A stretch of DNA of 64,000 nt, taken from contig CAUEEP010000743.1 of assembly GCA_958450365.1 (NCBI GenBank), positions 9,169,501 to 9,233,500 of the forward strand. Reading direction: 5' to 3'. Each line of letters starts with the position of its first letter. Positions within the stretch are counted from its first letter, which is position 1. The stretch is from Mesorhabditis belari. Taxonomy: Eukaryota; Nematoda; Chromadorea; Rhabditida; Rhabditidae. The translations under genes were made by a program, and so were the position numbers. The notes below the pieces were generated by a model. That model made no database searches, had not been told where the DNA came from, and was given only the letters and a program-made list of their open reading frames with translations. Below are positions 13,601-22,543 of this stretch, piece by piece.

Positions 13601-16600
13601 TTTAGCTTTATTCTTTAGCTTTATTCTTTCGCTTTGTTCTTTAGCTTTGTTCTTTAGCTTCTTTTTCCCAACCGTGCTCTTTATTGGTGTCCACACTCCC
13701 AACAACATCGACAAATTCTGAAAGCTCGGAATCTCATAGATCGTTGAAGTCAAATTTCTGAAGAATATCGATTTTTAAAAAGCGCTACTTCTATTTACCC
13801 ATAATATTTATATAAATCCTGCTTTGTTACTCGATTCCACTCAGTCACGACAGCCATTGTCAACTCGATGTTTTGTTGTGACATAGCCGCTTGGAAAAAT
13901 AAAGAATTTAATGGAAACTCCAATGAGATAAAATCCGAAATGATTACGATCAAGATCTAAAAAAAATCGAATTAAAATAACGAAAGATTTACAACTCTTT
14001 TCTGCTCATGGGCTCGGATCGCTTCGGAACGCAAAAAGTTGAGAACATCAGGCGCGAAATCAAGATCCGCATCATTTATGCCCGGTGTTCTCACCTGTAT
14101 TCTTTCAAATTCATTTACATGAATATGAGATTTAAAAGCTAGATTTTCAAATACCTGAACAAGTGACATTGACAGTTTATCGGTTGCTTCAAGGCATTTC
14201 TCGTAGTCCGCCCACTCGCATGTGACGAAAGTTTGCGCTCGAGGGCCGTGCATTGTGATTGTGCCTGATGAAAGAAAAGTTTTCAAAAGTAGAGCGCAAA
14301 TTCTATCGTAAAGTTTTTACGATCATTTTATCAACCTCACCGGAATTCGTTTCCAAATGTGCCAGGTTGAGCAATTGGTGGAACATCTCGCGCACACAAA
14401 TCGCGTCTGATGATCCCATTTTCTCGGAGAATGCCACGAAAACGTGGAAATCGACTGGCAACTCGGGACTCAGAGCTGAAAATGACAGATCTGCATTTGT
14501 TAGGAAAAGTTTATACCCAGAAATGTTTCTAAAAATAAGCCAGATCAGACGAAAAACAAATCTGAGTCAGACCTGGGCTGGCAAACTGGTTTTGACCCAG
14601 TTTGACACATGGGAAAATCCAATAAAAAAGAAAAAGACTCACTGACGTTCCTCAACTCTGGACAAAGATCAGTGATCGCTTCGGGATGAGCGCTGGTGAC
14701 AAGAAGAGGCAGTTTAGTAGTCTTTGTCGTTGTTGTTGTTGGATGTTCTCTTCGATGAAAGATATTCACATTCCCACCAGTCACCACTCCCAATTCATGG
14801 GGAGCGCACATTGCCGGGATCTGCACTGTTCTCACCAATTCGAGAGCATCCTGGAAAGAAGAAAAAGAAAATTGAGTTCTTCTCGGGAATCCGGGTCTTT
14901 TCATTGTGAAAAGCTATCATATACCCAAAGCCAATTGGATTCTCTTGAAACAAAGGTTTAAAATAAACTCCGCCAATAGATTCTACGATTTTGAAAACCC
15001 TAGGGCAGAAATTTTTAACATTAAATCTCATTTGGGAATCATTTACAGAAGAAAAAGTCAGTGTAAAGTGATTGAGGAGGTGTTCTTTGTGCGTGGAGGT
15101 TGTGGAGTAATCTAGGAGGAGGTTGTGGAGGTTGTGGTTGTGGAGGTTGTGGTTGTGGAGGTTGTGGTTGTGGAGGTTGTGGTTGTGGAGGTTGTGGGTA
15201 ATCGCTCGCCATCTGGCAAACCGCCCCGATAGATAGGTTCAGTAATGGGATCAGGCAAGGAAAGGAGCGATGGACGACTGAATTGGCTTCCCGTTTTGGA
15301 AGCGATTAGGCTAAATCCCTGGGACCAATTCTCACCCAAATCCCGCCGTACATATCCCAATGTACCTCCGCAACAAATTCAACATCATGATGGGTCGACT
15401 TTGTAAAAAATTATTCAATATTCCGATGTTGGAGAATAAAGATACGAAAATGGATCAAATTGGGTTTGGGTTTTGCATATGAAAGCTTTTTTAACAATGA
15501 AAAGAACCGAAAATTGAGTGCAATGCTATCAATAAGTTTGTTTTACTCTCAACCTCAGCAATGATCGCATTCGGATAGTATTTTGCGACATTTCCGCCAA
15601 GAACGATTATGTGAAACATGCCAATAAATGGGTACAACTCTAAAGTGATTATTTCAGAGAAATAACAAAACTCTGATCACTTACGATCGAGATATTCTTG
15701 TTCCATCATATCAACTCCATAATCGGTGATGAGAAAAACCGAGTCGACTTTTCTGGAAACCGAATCGACTTTTCTTTTTTTGGAAAATCAATGTAATCAA
15801 CCTTCTAGCTTCTGGAATCATCATTAGAGACTGCAAAAAGGAATCTTTCATTCCATGGTGATCATCCGGATCATATGGAACTAAATTAAAGCTTGGGCAA
15901 AGCTTGAGCGAAGCTTGGACGAAGCTTGGACGAAGCTTGGGCCAAGCTTGGGCAAAGCTTGGGCGAAGCTTGGGCGAAGCTTGGGCGAAGCTTGGGCGAA
16001 GCTTGGCCCAAGCTTGGGCGAAGCTTGGGCGAAGCTTGGGCGAAGCTTGGGCGAAGCTTGGGCGAAGCTTGGGCAAAGCTTGGGCCAAGCTTGGGCCAAG
16101 CTTGGGCCAAGCTTGGGAAACATCAAAAACAATTCCTTAACACTCTTTATCGTTTCAAAATTCCCCCACCATCATTATCAGTGTCATTGTGTAAAGAAAG
16201 GGTAACATCATCCCACGAAATCGCATCAATCATTCGATTGCAATCACCCATTTGACAACAATGTATCGTTTTCAACGGAGACCACAAAGAAAATGAATAC
16301 GAGAATTGAAAAAGACCACACGATGTGATCTCATTCAAAAACATTAACTAAATAATTTCTGAAATGAAAGATCGAGAGATCGAGAGTGCGTTAGATAGGG
16401 TTTGCTTTTCCAGAGCACAAAGTACACAAAGTACATAAACTACACAAAGCCCAACCTTCAATTTCTCCACTGTATCCACTGAGCTTTGACTCGAAAGAAA
16501 AAGCAAGAAAATTGATTTGAAGTGAAAGCAAACTCCTGAAAATCTATAGAAAATAAAAAAAAAAGAGATCTCTCAACCAACTAAAGCAATTATTCATGAT

Positions 16601-16684
16601 GACATCATCGTTTTCCGGTCCAATTTCTGAGCTTCGAATTCCAAGAAGAAGCAAAAACAATATGAGAAATTTCCATTTAACCAT
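10640..16684 (-). CDS. Receptor tyrosine kinase, nematode KIN-15/16-like class
   Basis: This is a single-pass receptor tyrosine kinase. The start is ATG 16684, followed by a clear signal peptide ([19 protein letters not shown]). The ectodomain exons (about 13.7-16.3 kb) contain a Cys-rich stretch, alternating hydrophobic strand-like segments ([24 protein letters not shown]) and Thr/Ser-rich mucin-like tracts. A TM helix ([20 protein letters not shown], about 12.5 kb) leads to the kinase domain: Gly loop [12 protein letters not shown] (12.2 kb), VAIKMM lysine (12.0 kb), HRDLAARN and SDFGLAV (11.3-11.45 kb), [12 protein letters not shown] (11.15 kb), SDIW, and the closing [10 protein letters not shown] (10.83 kb). 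The last exon ends FKEEKA-stop at 10640. All catalytic residues are present, so it is probably active. The WTAIET wording in place of WMAPE suits the nematode KIN-15/16/OLD group, but the ectodomain is longer than I recall for that group. The introns hold several minisatellites and a 537-bp hairpin. Some ectodomain exon joins are uncertain. Confidence 0.82.
11583..11728. repeat. Two intronic tandem repeats
   Basis: About six copies of AATGAAGTTT/AATAAAGTTT (11583-11650) are followed by four copies of GGAAAAGATATTCA (11675-11728). Both lie in one intron of the kinase gene, between the exon encoding the PGTACAVHS segment and the one encoding the hinge region. Confidence 0.85.
12863..12927. repeat. 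Short hairpin beside a larger hairpin
   Basis: AAAGCATGCCCAAGCTA is followed about 30 bases later by its near-complement TAGCTTGGGGCATGCTTT. It directly abuts the larger 537-bp palindrome, and together they fill a kinase-gene intron. Confidence 0.8.
12929..13465. mobile_element. 537-bp near-perfect foldback element
   Basis: The two arms of about 250 bases are near-perfect inverted copies: ACGGTTTGTCATTGCTCGG at the left, the complement of CCGAGCAATGTCAAACCGT at the right, and a centre near 13190. It lies in an intron of the kinase gene between the mucin-like exon and the next ectodomain exon. No coding capacity and no clear target duplication were seen. The terminus differs from the other MITE families in the window. 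Confidence 0.85.
13578..13665. repeat. TTCTTTAGCTTTA tandem repeat
   Basis: About seven imperfect copies of a TTCTTTAGCTTTA-like unit lie in a kinase-gene intron. Each unit contains a potential TTTAG acceptor on the plus strand, but the gene is on the other strand. Confidence 0.75.
15118..15197 (-). repeat. GGAGGTTGTGGTTGT repeat, Thr/Ser-rich if translated
   Basis: This 15-bp repeat has about five copies. On the minus strand it continues the open frame of the ectodomain exon at 15.2-15.36 kb, as a Ser-Thr-Thr-Thr-Thr type mucin-like tract. It could therefore be a coding VNTR in the receptor ectodomain, or lie just beyond the exon end. Confidence 0.7.
15888..16121. repeat. 11-bp minisatellite GCTTGGGCGAA
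   Basis: About 20 copies of GCTTGGGCGAA, with variants GCTTGGGCCAA and GCTTGGACGAA, lie in an intron of the kinase gene. Because 11 is not a multiple of 3, all frames stay open on both strands. The resulting Ala/Leu/Lys/Pro-rich open frames are not genes. Confidence 0.95.
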
Positions 16685-16907
16685 CGATCGATTGAATAAC
16701 TTTTCCTTGTTAAAGAGAAAAATTGGTTTAAAAAAAGCTTAGGTTGGAGCGCTTTCTTATCGCAAAATCCGCTTTTTCTTTTCACGCTTTGGAAATAATT
16801 CTCTTTAGGTGTCAAAGTTTAGACAGATTAGAGCTGAATGAAAGAAAGAAATGTTAAGAAAAAAACTAAGACAAACAAATTTTTCAAATGAAAAATAGTA
16901 GTAGTAT

Positions 16908-17118
16908 TGTAATGTAATAAGTAATGTAATAAGTAATGTAATAAGTAATGTAATAAGTAATGTAATACTTGTAATCCTAAAGTTGCTATAGGTAAAGTAA
17001 GGACAGCAAAAAGCATTTCCGGGACGGGATCGACCATCCACACGATCGACATCGACCCTCTTGATCAGCCATCGACCATCCGGTCAGACGCCCTAACCAC
17101 TGAGCTATTCGGCATCTG
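16908..17118 (-). mobile_element. tRNA-derived SINE (family S1, copy 1)
   Basis: On the minus strand from about 17116 there is a Pol III A box-like TAGCTCAGTGGTTAGGGC and a B box-like GGTCGATCCC near 17030. A body (TTTACCTATAGCAACTTTAG) and a simple tail of repeated ATTACTTATTACATT follow. A tRNA-like head with a repetitive tail is SINE architecture. The space between the boxes is longer than in a real tRNA because of GATCGACC-type repeats, so this is not a functional tRNA gene. A second copy lies 1 kb away. Confidence 0.7.
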
Positions 17119-17372
17119 TTCTGCTCAGAGGAAAAAGGAAATACAAGGAGGAAGAAAGAAAAGGCGAGCTCATTCTCGGTCACTCTCATTCACTAAAAAC
17201 GTGGATACACCCATTCTGATCCACTCAACCCTTTCAGTACACCAGAAAATGTATGTTTCGATTGTTTTGTGAACTCAAAATGCTTCCAATGTACTCTTTA
17301 TTTATCAGCATCACATTTAATCTCAAAAACCTCATTCTCTGAACACATAAATGCTCATTTTTTCCTCGAAAT

Positions 17373-19325
17373 TCACTTTTGGAGAGAGTTTATTGCAGTA
17401 TTGACGAATTTCTGGCTCACCGCATTTGATCGTCGCTCGAACGGCTGGGAAACAGCCTGGAAATTGGTCTTTAACATTGGAAATTGGTCAGATTTTAATC
17501 TAACAAATCTAACACTTTTTTTTCTCATAAACTCACCCGAATAGAGCATGCTCTCCCATTGAAAGCGATCAACACTGATCGGGACGGCTGCCGAGAAAGT
17601 CGTGTAACCGAGTTGAGCCTTGAGATTTCGATTTGTTTTCATTTCAAAATTCAATTTATTCAATTTATTCAATAACAACAATATTTTACAATCATTATAA
17701 CATAAAGGTTATTTATCATTATCATTATAACGCCTTTCAAATCATAAATCACTCCACATCACCCTCACAAAATGTCCTTTGTTTTGTTGTAAACCCTTTC
17801 CCTTCACCTCAACGGATCAAATTACCAGTCTATGGGTATTTTGGTTAACATTGAAAAATAGAGCTTTTAGAGTTAACATTGAAAAATAGAGCCTGAGAGT
17901 TTTTAGGAAAACAATTTACAAATAAGAATTTTACAAAATCGGTCTAACTATTTGAATAAATTAATATTGTAATAAGTAATGTAATACTTGTAATACCAAA
18001 GTTGCTATAGGTAAAGTAAGGACAGCAAAAAAGACGGAGACGGGATTAAACCACCAACCGTTTTGATCGATAAAGCTCGATAATTTTAAAGCTTCACCTC
18101 TTGTACTCGTTTGTACTTTTGTACTCGTTTGTACTCTTGTACTTTTAAAGCTTCACCTCTTGTACTCGTTTGTACTTTTGTACTCGTTTGTACTCTTGTA
18201 CTTTTAAAGCTTCACCTCTTGTACTCGTTTGTACTTTTGTACTCGTTTGTACTCTTGTACTTTTAAAGCTTCACCTCTTGTACTCTTATGATTCAATAAT
18301 CCTTTTAAAGATCTTTTCTTTAATTTCTTTGTTTCTATATCTCTTACATATGCAGCTGCAGCGGTGATCTCTTCTTTTGTTGGCATCAATTTTCTCCACA
18401 ACAAAAGACAACACTCGGGCACAGGAAGTGGAGGGTTTTTGGGTCGACTCAAGACAACAATCGGTGCACCAGGGTTTAAATGTTTCTGAATAAATTTGAA
18501 ATCAAAGACAAGTTCTACAGTAACATTGAGGCAAATTTAAGATCACTTACAATACTAAAACCCTTTTTCAATTCCCTTCTCCACTCACCTTGAGCGCTTT
18601 GAAGAATTGTCCAATCTCGGGTATCTCATGGGTGAGCTCATTCACAATAATCACATCATATGTGGATAGCTAAAAAGATGTAAAGAAGCAATGAAAAGAG
18701 AAGAATAAAATCCCTTTACTTCTTCAATCTGCGACCAATTACAATTCTTGAAATCCGATCGAAGAAATGAGACATTTGATGGAAGAGGGACTTTCGGTTT
18801 CTCTCCACGAATCAAACAAGTCACTCTGCAATGAAGATTTGAGTGTATTTTGTTGAAAAAGGTAAACACGTCCCTTCTGGCACACTCGTTTATTCATTTT
18901 CTCATAATACTGCAAGAAAAATGGGAAATTGAGTGCAGCAGAAAGGGTGTGCTTGCACAAGTCAATCTAAAGCCAAAGCTTTGCTCTGACTCTGGTTCTG
19001 AACTTTTTATCATCTTTAAACTCTTGAGGATTATTGATAATCCCTCAAGAAACGTCTTGTGTTAAATTTGAAAACAAAGCCGAATCCTCTGCACTCACTT
19101 ATTTGTTGGATATTGTTCGGCGAGCATCACTGCAAAGACAGCGCACTCCTCAGAGACATCCAAAATGTTCAGATTCTCGCGTCGACCCACCTAAATAAGA
19201 TTTTCTTTTTTTGGCATATTTCTTTCGCTCACCTTATCCATAATCCAATTCCAGATATCTGGATGGTGAAGCGACTCGAATTTCTTCAGCGCATCAAACT
19301 CTTTTTGCTCCAGACGAACCTTCAT
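17373..19325 (-). CDS. SAM-dependent methyltransferase-like protein
   Basis: The start is ATG 19325 (MKVRLEQKEFDALKKFESLH) and the stop is at 17373-17375. The exons give a class I (Rossmann) methyltransferase-like order: motif I-like LNILDVSEECAVFAVMLA (19.16 kb), a second strand with VTCLIRGEKPKVPLP (18.8 kb), SFLRSDFKNCNWSQIEE, then TYDVIIVNELTHEIPEIGQ (18.65 kb, the strand 4/post-motif region) and GAPIVVLSRP (18.45 kb). Motif I lacks the usual G-x-G glycines (DVSEECA), so catalytic activity is doubtful. The specific subfamily was not recognised. The last two exons (17.55-17.64 and 17.37-17.46 kb) are joined by a 5'-GTGAGT intron. The acceptor before the 17.64 kb exon is weak. A tandem repeat fills the intron before it. 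Confidence 0.6.
17963..18066 (-). mobile_element. tRNA-derived SINE (family S1, truncated copy)
   Basis: It shares the body TTGCTATAGGTAAAGTAAGGACAGCAAA and the TAATGTAATA tail (plus-strand wording) with the copy at 16.9 kb. Only the B box-like GGTTTAATCCC remains on the minus strand; the A box half is missing. Confidence 0.65.
18091..18284. repeat. 59-bp minisatellite
   Basis: Three and a part copies of a unit start TTAAAGCTTCACCTCTTGTA and contain nested TGTACTCGTTTGTACTTT repeats. The array lies in an intron of the methyltransferase-like gene. Confidence 0.9.
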
Positions 19326-19513
19326 TCTTGTTTTTACTAAAATCGTTTCAAATTCAAATTGGAATTTTGAAAGAAAATGGGAAATTTTGAAATTAAAATC
19401 AATGTATCAAACATTTTTCTTGAAAAATTCAAGCAAACGCAAAAAAGAACGGTGTGAAGCAGTTGAAGTGGTGAAAGGGATTGGTAAATCTCTTGTAAGA
19501 GAAAGGGGAAAGA

Positions 19514-19573
19514 GGAAAGAGAATGAGAAAGAGAATGAGAAAGAGAATGAGAAAGAGAATGAGAAAGAGAATG
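19514..19573. repeat. GAGAATGAGAAA purine repeat
   Basis: Five tandem 12-bp units, purines only on the plus strand. Confidence 0.9.
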
Positions 19574-19751
19574 GGATCTCTCAAGAGAAAGTGTTTCTTG
19601 TCCAAACAACTTGTTCACTTTAGAGAAAAAAAAAACCCTCAATCTTCACCCCAGTTTTCTTTACCGTTACTTCTCAATTTTTCTTTTTAAACGCTAAGTA
19701 GCAGTAGCAGATGTTAAAGTTAAAGTAGTTAGTTAGTTAAAGTAGTAAGTT

Positions 19752-19943
19752 ACAGTAGCAGATGAGTGGGCAGATTGAAATCTGACTCTGATCTGAGATC
19801 GATATGCAGAGCAGATTGAAATCTGACTCTGATCTGAGATCGATATGCAGAGCAGACTGAAATCTGACTCTGATCTGAGATCGATATGCAGAGCAGATTG
19901 AAAGCTGACTCTGATCTGAGATCGATATGCAGAGCAGATTGAT
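19752..19943. repeat. 41-bp tandem repeat
   Basis: Four and a half copies of a 41-base unit begin GCAGATTGAAATCTGACTCT and contain the near-palindrome GATCTGAGATC. The copies are almost identical, which suggests recent expansion. Confidence 0.92.
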
Positions 19944-20167
19944 ATTTGACTCAAGAAAAAGATGCGATTAAAGTGTTGGAGAAATTGATTCGATAAAATT
20001 GAATGTAAACTTTTGAAAAAGTTCAGGTAAGCTTGAATCTGATATTCAAATTTGTACTCAAATTTTTCACAAAAGACAACAACTTTTAAGCGAACAAAGT
20101 ACAGTAATGGAAAGCAATGTAAAGTAAACTTTAGAAAGGGAAAATTTGATATCTGACTCAAAAAAAA

Positions 20168-20227
20168 GCTTTCATTTCTAACGAATTCTAAACTGATTTG
20201 TTTAGGATTCGTTTAAAATGAAAGCTC
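20168..20227. repeat. 60-base hairpin
   Basis: AGCTTTCATTT-AACGAAT at the left is matched by ATTCGTTT-AAATGAAAGCT at the right around a loop of about 10 bases. The stem is nearly complete. It is either a miniature foldback element or a short structured RNA; there is no flanking evidence. Confidence 0.6.
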
Positions 20228-20643
20228 TAACGAATCTATCAGCAAATGGTCAACTGAAAATTGTTTTCTGAACAAATAAACTAATAACAAATTAAAATAA
20301 ACCCCAAAAAGAAAGATAGATCATCGACAACATTGAATGATAATCATTGAGGATTTCTTGAGTTCGATTGAGCCTTTTTTTTTGAGGGATTTCCCTCATT
20401 TTTCTCAAGTCGAAGATCAAGATGAAAAGGTCAATCTTTTGTCCTCTTTTTCCCCAAATCTTGAACAACTGTTCCACTGGATCAAAACCGATTTATCACA
20501 TAAAAACACTCTTCCATTCCATTCCATTCAATTCCATTTCTTTTCTTTTCCAATTACAAACAAATCTAAACCTACGACAACACTTAATTACATGAAAACA
20601 AATTGAGTGAGCAATGGGGAAATGGAAATGAAAAAATTATATA

Positions 20644-21106
20644 CCGTATTCTCTCTAATACCAGTGCACCCAGAGCGTTGCCTAAATTGCTCGAAATCTC
20701 GAAAAGCGCTTATCAGAACCTATTGATGTGGGGTCGGAAAATGTAGCTGACGATGAGATCTAGTGGGGGATTTGAGTGTTGAGGTTCTGTGAAAACTTTG
20801 AAACTGTAAAATAGTCACCAACTCGGCTCACCGGGAAATATTAGGAAAATAGATCAGTCTGATCTACTAGCCTAACCTGGAATAATATACCCTCTTCTCT
20901 CTAATAGTAGTGTACCCAAAGCTTCCCCCAAATTGCTCGAACTCTCGAGAACCCCTTATCAGAACCTATCGATGTGGGGTCGGAAAATGTAGCTGACGAT
21001 GAGATCTAGTGGGGGATTTGAGTGTTGAGCTTCTTTGAAAACTTTGAAACTGTAAATAGTCATGAACTCGGCTCGCCGGGGTGCCCTACTATTAGAGAGA
21101 ATACGG
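20644..21106. mobile_element. Dimeric MITE of the CCGTATTTTCT family (copy 1)
   Basis: The left terminus CCGTATTCTCTCTAATA and the right terminus TATTAGAGAGAATACGG are flanked by TA on both sides (20642-43, 21107-08). The inside is two head-to-tail copies of a unit of about 230 bases containing GATGTGGGGTCGGAAAATGT and GCTGACGATGAGATCTAGTG. The second unit keeps its own 5' terminus (CTCTCTAATAGTAGTGTACCC near 20900). No coding capacity. Confidence 0.88.
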
Positions 21107-21189
21107 TATTTAACTTAAGTACAATTAAAGTCTTGCTAGAAGTTATTGGAAAGGGTTGAAGGCTATTTTTTTACCTACTTTATTTATAT

Positions 21190-21540
21190 ATTCATATATT
21201 CATACTTTATTCAGGACATGAAATAAAGCGTAATCAGTCAGACAATACACAAATCTACACATAAATACATAGAGAAAGATGAGATATTTTACTCGGCGAT
21301 GTGGAGGCGGGGAGAAAAGAAGATAGATAGAAGATAGGCTTCTTGCTTTAATAACCTCAAGCCATGAATGGGCCAACCCAGTGGAAGAGTGAACTCCGCT
21401 AGAGAAGGGATCTCTAGTCAGCTCTAGAGAAGAGACCTCTAGTCTGGGCGCATGGGCTAGGGAAGAGAACCCTAGGGGGGCCGAACCCCACACCCTCAGT
21501 TTGGAAGTGAGAACTTAGCCAATACACCATGAGGGCCCAA
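21190..21540 (-). mobile_element. tRNA-derived SINE-like element
   Basis: Reading the minus strand from about 21540, a tRNA-like head GGGCCCTCATGGTGTATTGG has an A box-like TGGTGTATTGGCTAAG and a B box-like GGGTTCGGCCCC near 21485. An unrelated body containing duplicated AGAGGTCTCTTC/AGAGATCCCTTC segments and a short ATAT-rich tail follow. The spacing is close to a tRNA, but the arms are imperfect, so a SINE or tRNA pseudogene is more likely than an active tRNA gene. Confidence 0.5.
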
Positions 21541-21814
21541 ATTTGTTCTTTTTTTAGTTTAACTTTTGGATTTGATATGCTCAATTCGTTGATTTAAACT
21601 CAATTTAAATCTAGTATCAAATCCAAAATCTAATAATAGTCTAATAATATCATTATATCAAGCCAAGTTGCGGTGAACTTTAACCTAAATTACCGTTGAA
21701 CTTCACTGTCTAAAAAGTTCCAAAGCAACTCGATATAAAGTGAACTGTTTTTAAAGCTTTTAAAAGTCTCACGAATAATCAATTACAACACAACGGAGGA
21801 AAGAAATTGTTACC

Positions 21815-22165
21815 TTTATTATTAGGCTATTTATTATTACCCTATTTATTATTATCCTATTACCCAAATGTCGTTAAGAAAAAAAACCCATAATGATGGG
21901 AAAAAGAACCAATTTTTCTGGCCACCAGAATCGAACCTTTGACCCCCCGACTAGGACTCCGACTAGGACTCCGACTAGGACTCTGACTAGGACTCTGACT
22001 AGGACTCTGACTAGGACTCTGACTAGGACTCTGACTAGGACTCTGACTAGGACTCTGACTAGGACTCTGACTAGGACTCTGACTAGGACTCTGACTAGGA
22101 CTCTGACTAGGACTAGACAAGACTCCTATCCGGTCTTAAGACTCCTATCCTATCGGACGCTTTTC
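21815..22165 (-). mobile_element. tRNA-derived SINE (family S2) split by a VNTR
   Basis: On the minus strand it carries a B box-like GGTTCGATTC (near 21930), a body (GGTTCTTTTTCCCA) and a tail of TAGGATAATAATAAA-type repeats. A copy at 62.2 kb shares the body and tail. A 12-bp minisatellite sits between the head and the B box. Confidence 0.65.
21948..22113. repeat. 12-bp minisatellite GACTAGGACTCT
   Basis: About 14 tandem copies of GACTAGGACTCT (first ones GACTAGGACTCC) lie inside the SINE at 21.8-22.2 kb. Because the unit is 12 bases, all frames stay open on both strands (Ser-Pro-Ser-Gln or Thr-Arg-Thr-Leu repeats). These are not genes. Confidence 0.95.
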
Positions 22166-22543
22166 ATTACCGAACAACAACAGATCAGGCAATTTTTCAT
22201 TTCGAAAAGCAAAAATTGACTTTAGATAGCTGTAATAAAAATGAGAAACATTTTTTTTTGCATTTGGAGAGAACAAAATGGGCAACTGGGTAAAAAGAAA
22301 GAAAAAAAAAAGAGATGGGCCGTTCTTCTCGATTTTTCCACTCTTGTTCTCTCTCCTCAATCTTACACATTTTGGTCATTTTCACTCCATCCGATCAGAG
22401 TTTATTTTAAAGTAAAGATTTTGTAAATTTCTTTTACTTTGAAAGATAAAGGATAGGTACAAAAAAACTGCTTTCTACAATAAACCTCTACAAAATCTTT
22501 ATTATGTACAATAGAAGGGAAAACATTTCACATATGATTTCTT

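Larger units (their letters stand above)
19326..20643. other. Intergenic, repeats only
   Basis: The stretch upstream of the methyltransferase-like gene contains a GAGAATGAGAAA repeat (19514-19573), a 41-bp satellite (19752-19943) and a 60-base hairpin (20168-20227). Open frames here are low-complexity (Ser/Leu- or Lys/Glu-rich) and unsupported. No gene was seen. Confidence 0.6.

Noticed and set aside
15888..16140. Several overlapping open frames on both strands encoding Ala/Lys/Leu/Pro-rich repeats
   Set aside because: They are translations of an 11-bp minisatellite, which keeps every frame open. The array lies in an intron of the kinase gene.
16990..17118. Possible tRNA gene (TAGCTCAGTGGTTAGG motif, minus strand)
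   Set aside because: Box spacing is too long and the arms do not pair as a cloverleaf. The shared body and repetitive tail with another copy point to a SINE.
19337..19642. Minus-strand frame rich in Ser-His-Ser-Leu
   Set aside because: It reads through a GAGAATGAGAAA repeat; no gene features.
21470..21540. Possible functional tRNA (minus strand)
   Set aside because: A and B box-like sequences are present, but acceptor and anticodon stems do not form well and there is SINE-like sequence downstream.
21860..22219. Open frames with Ser-Pro-Ser-Gln or Thr-Arg-Thr-Leu repeats
   Set aside because: A product of the 12-bp minisatellite inside a SINE; no start, splice or homology support.
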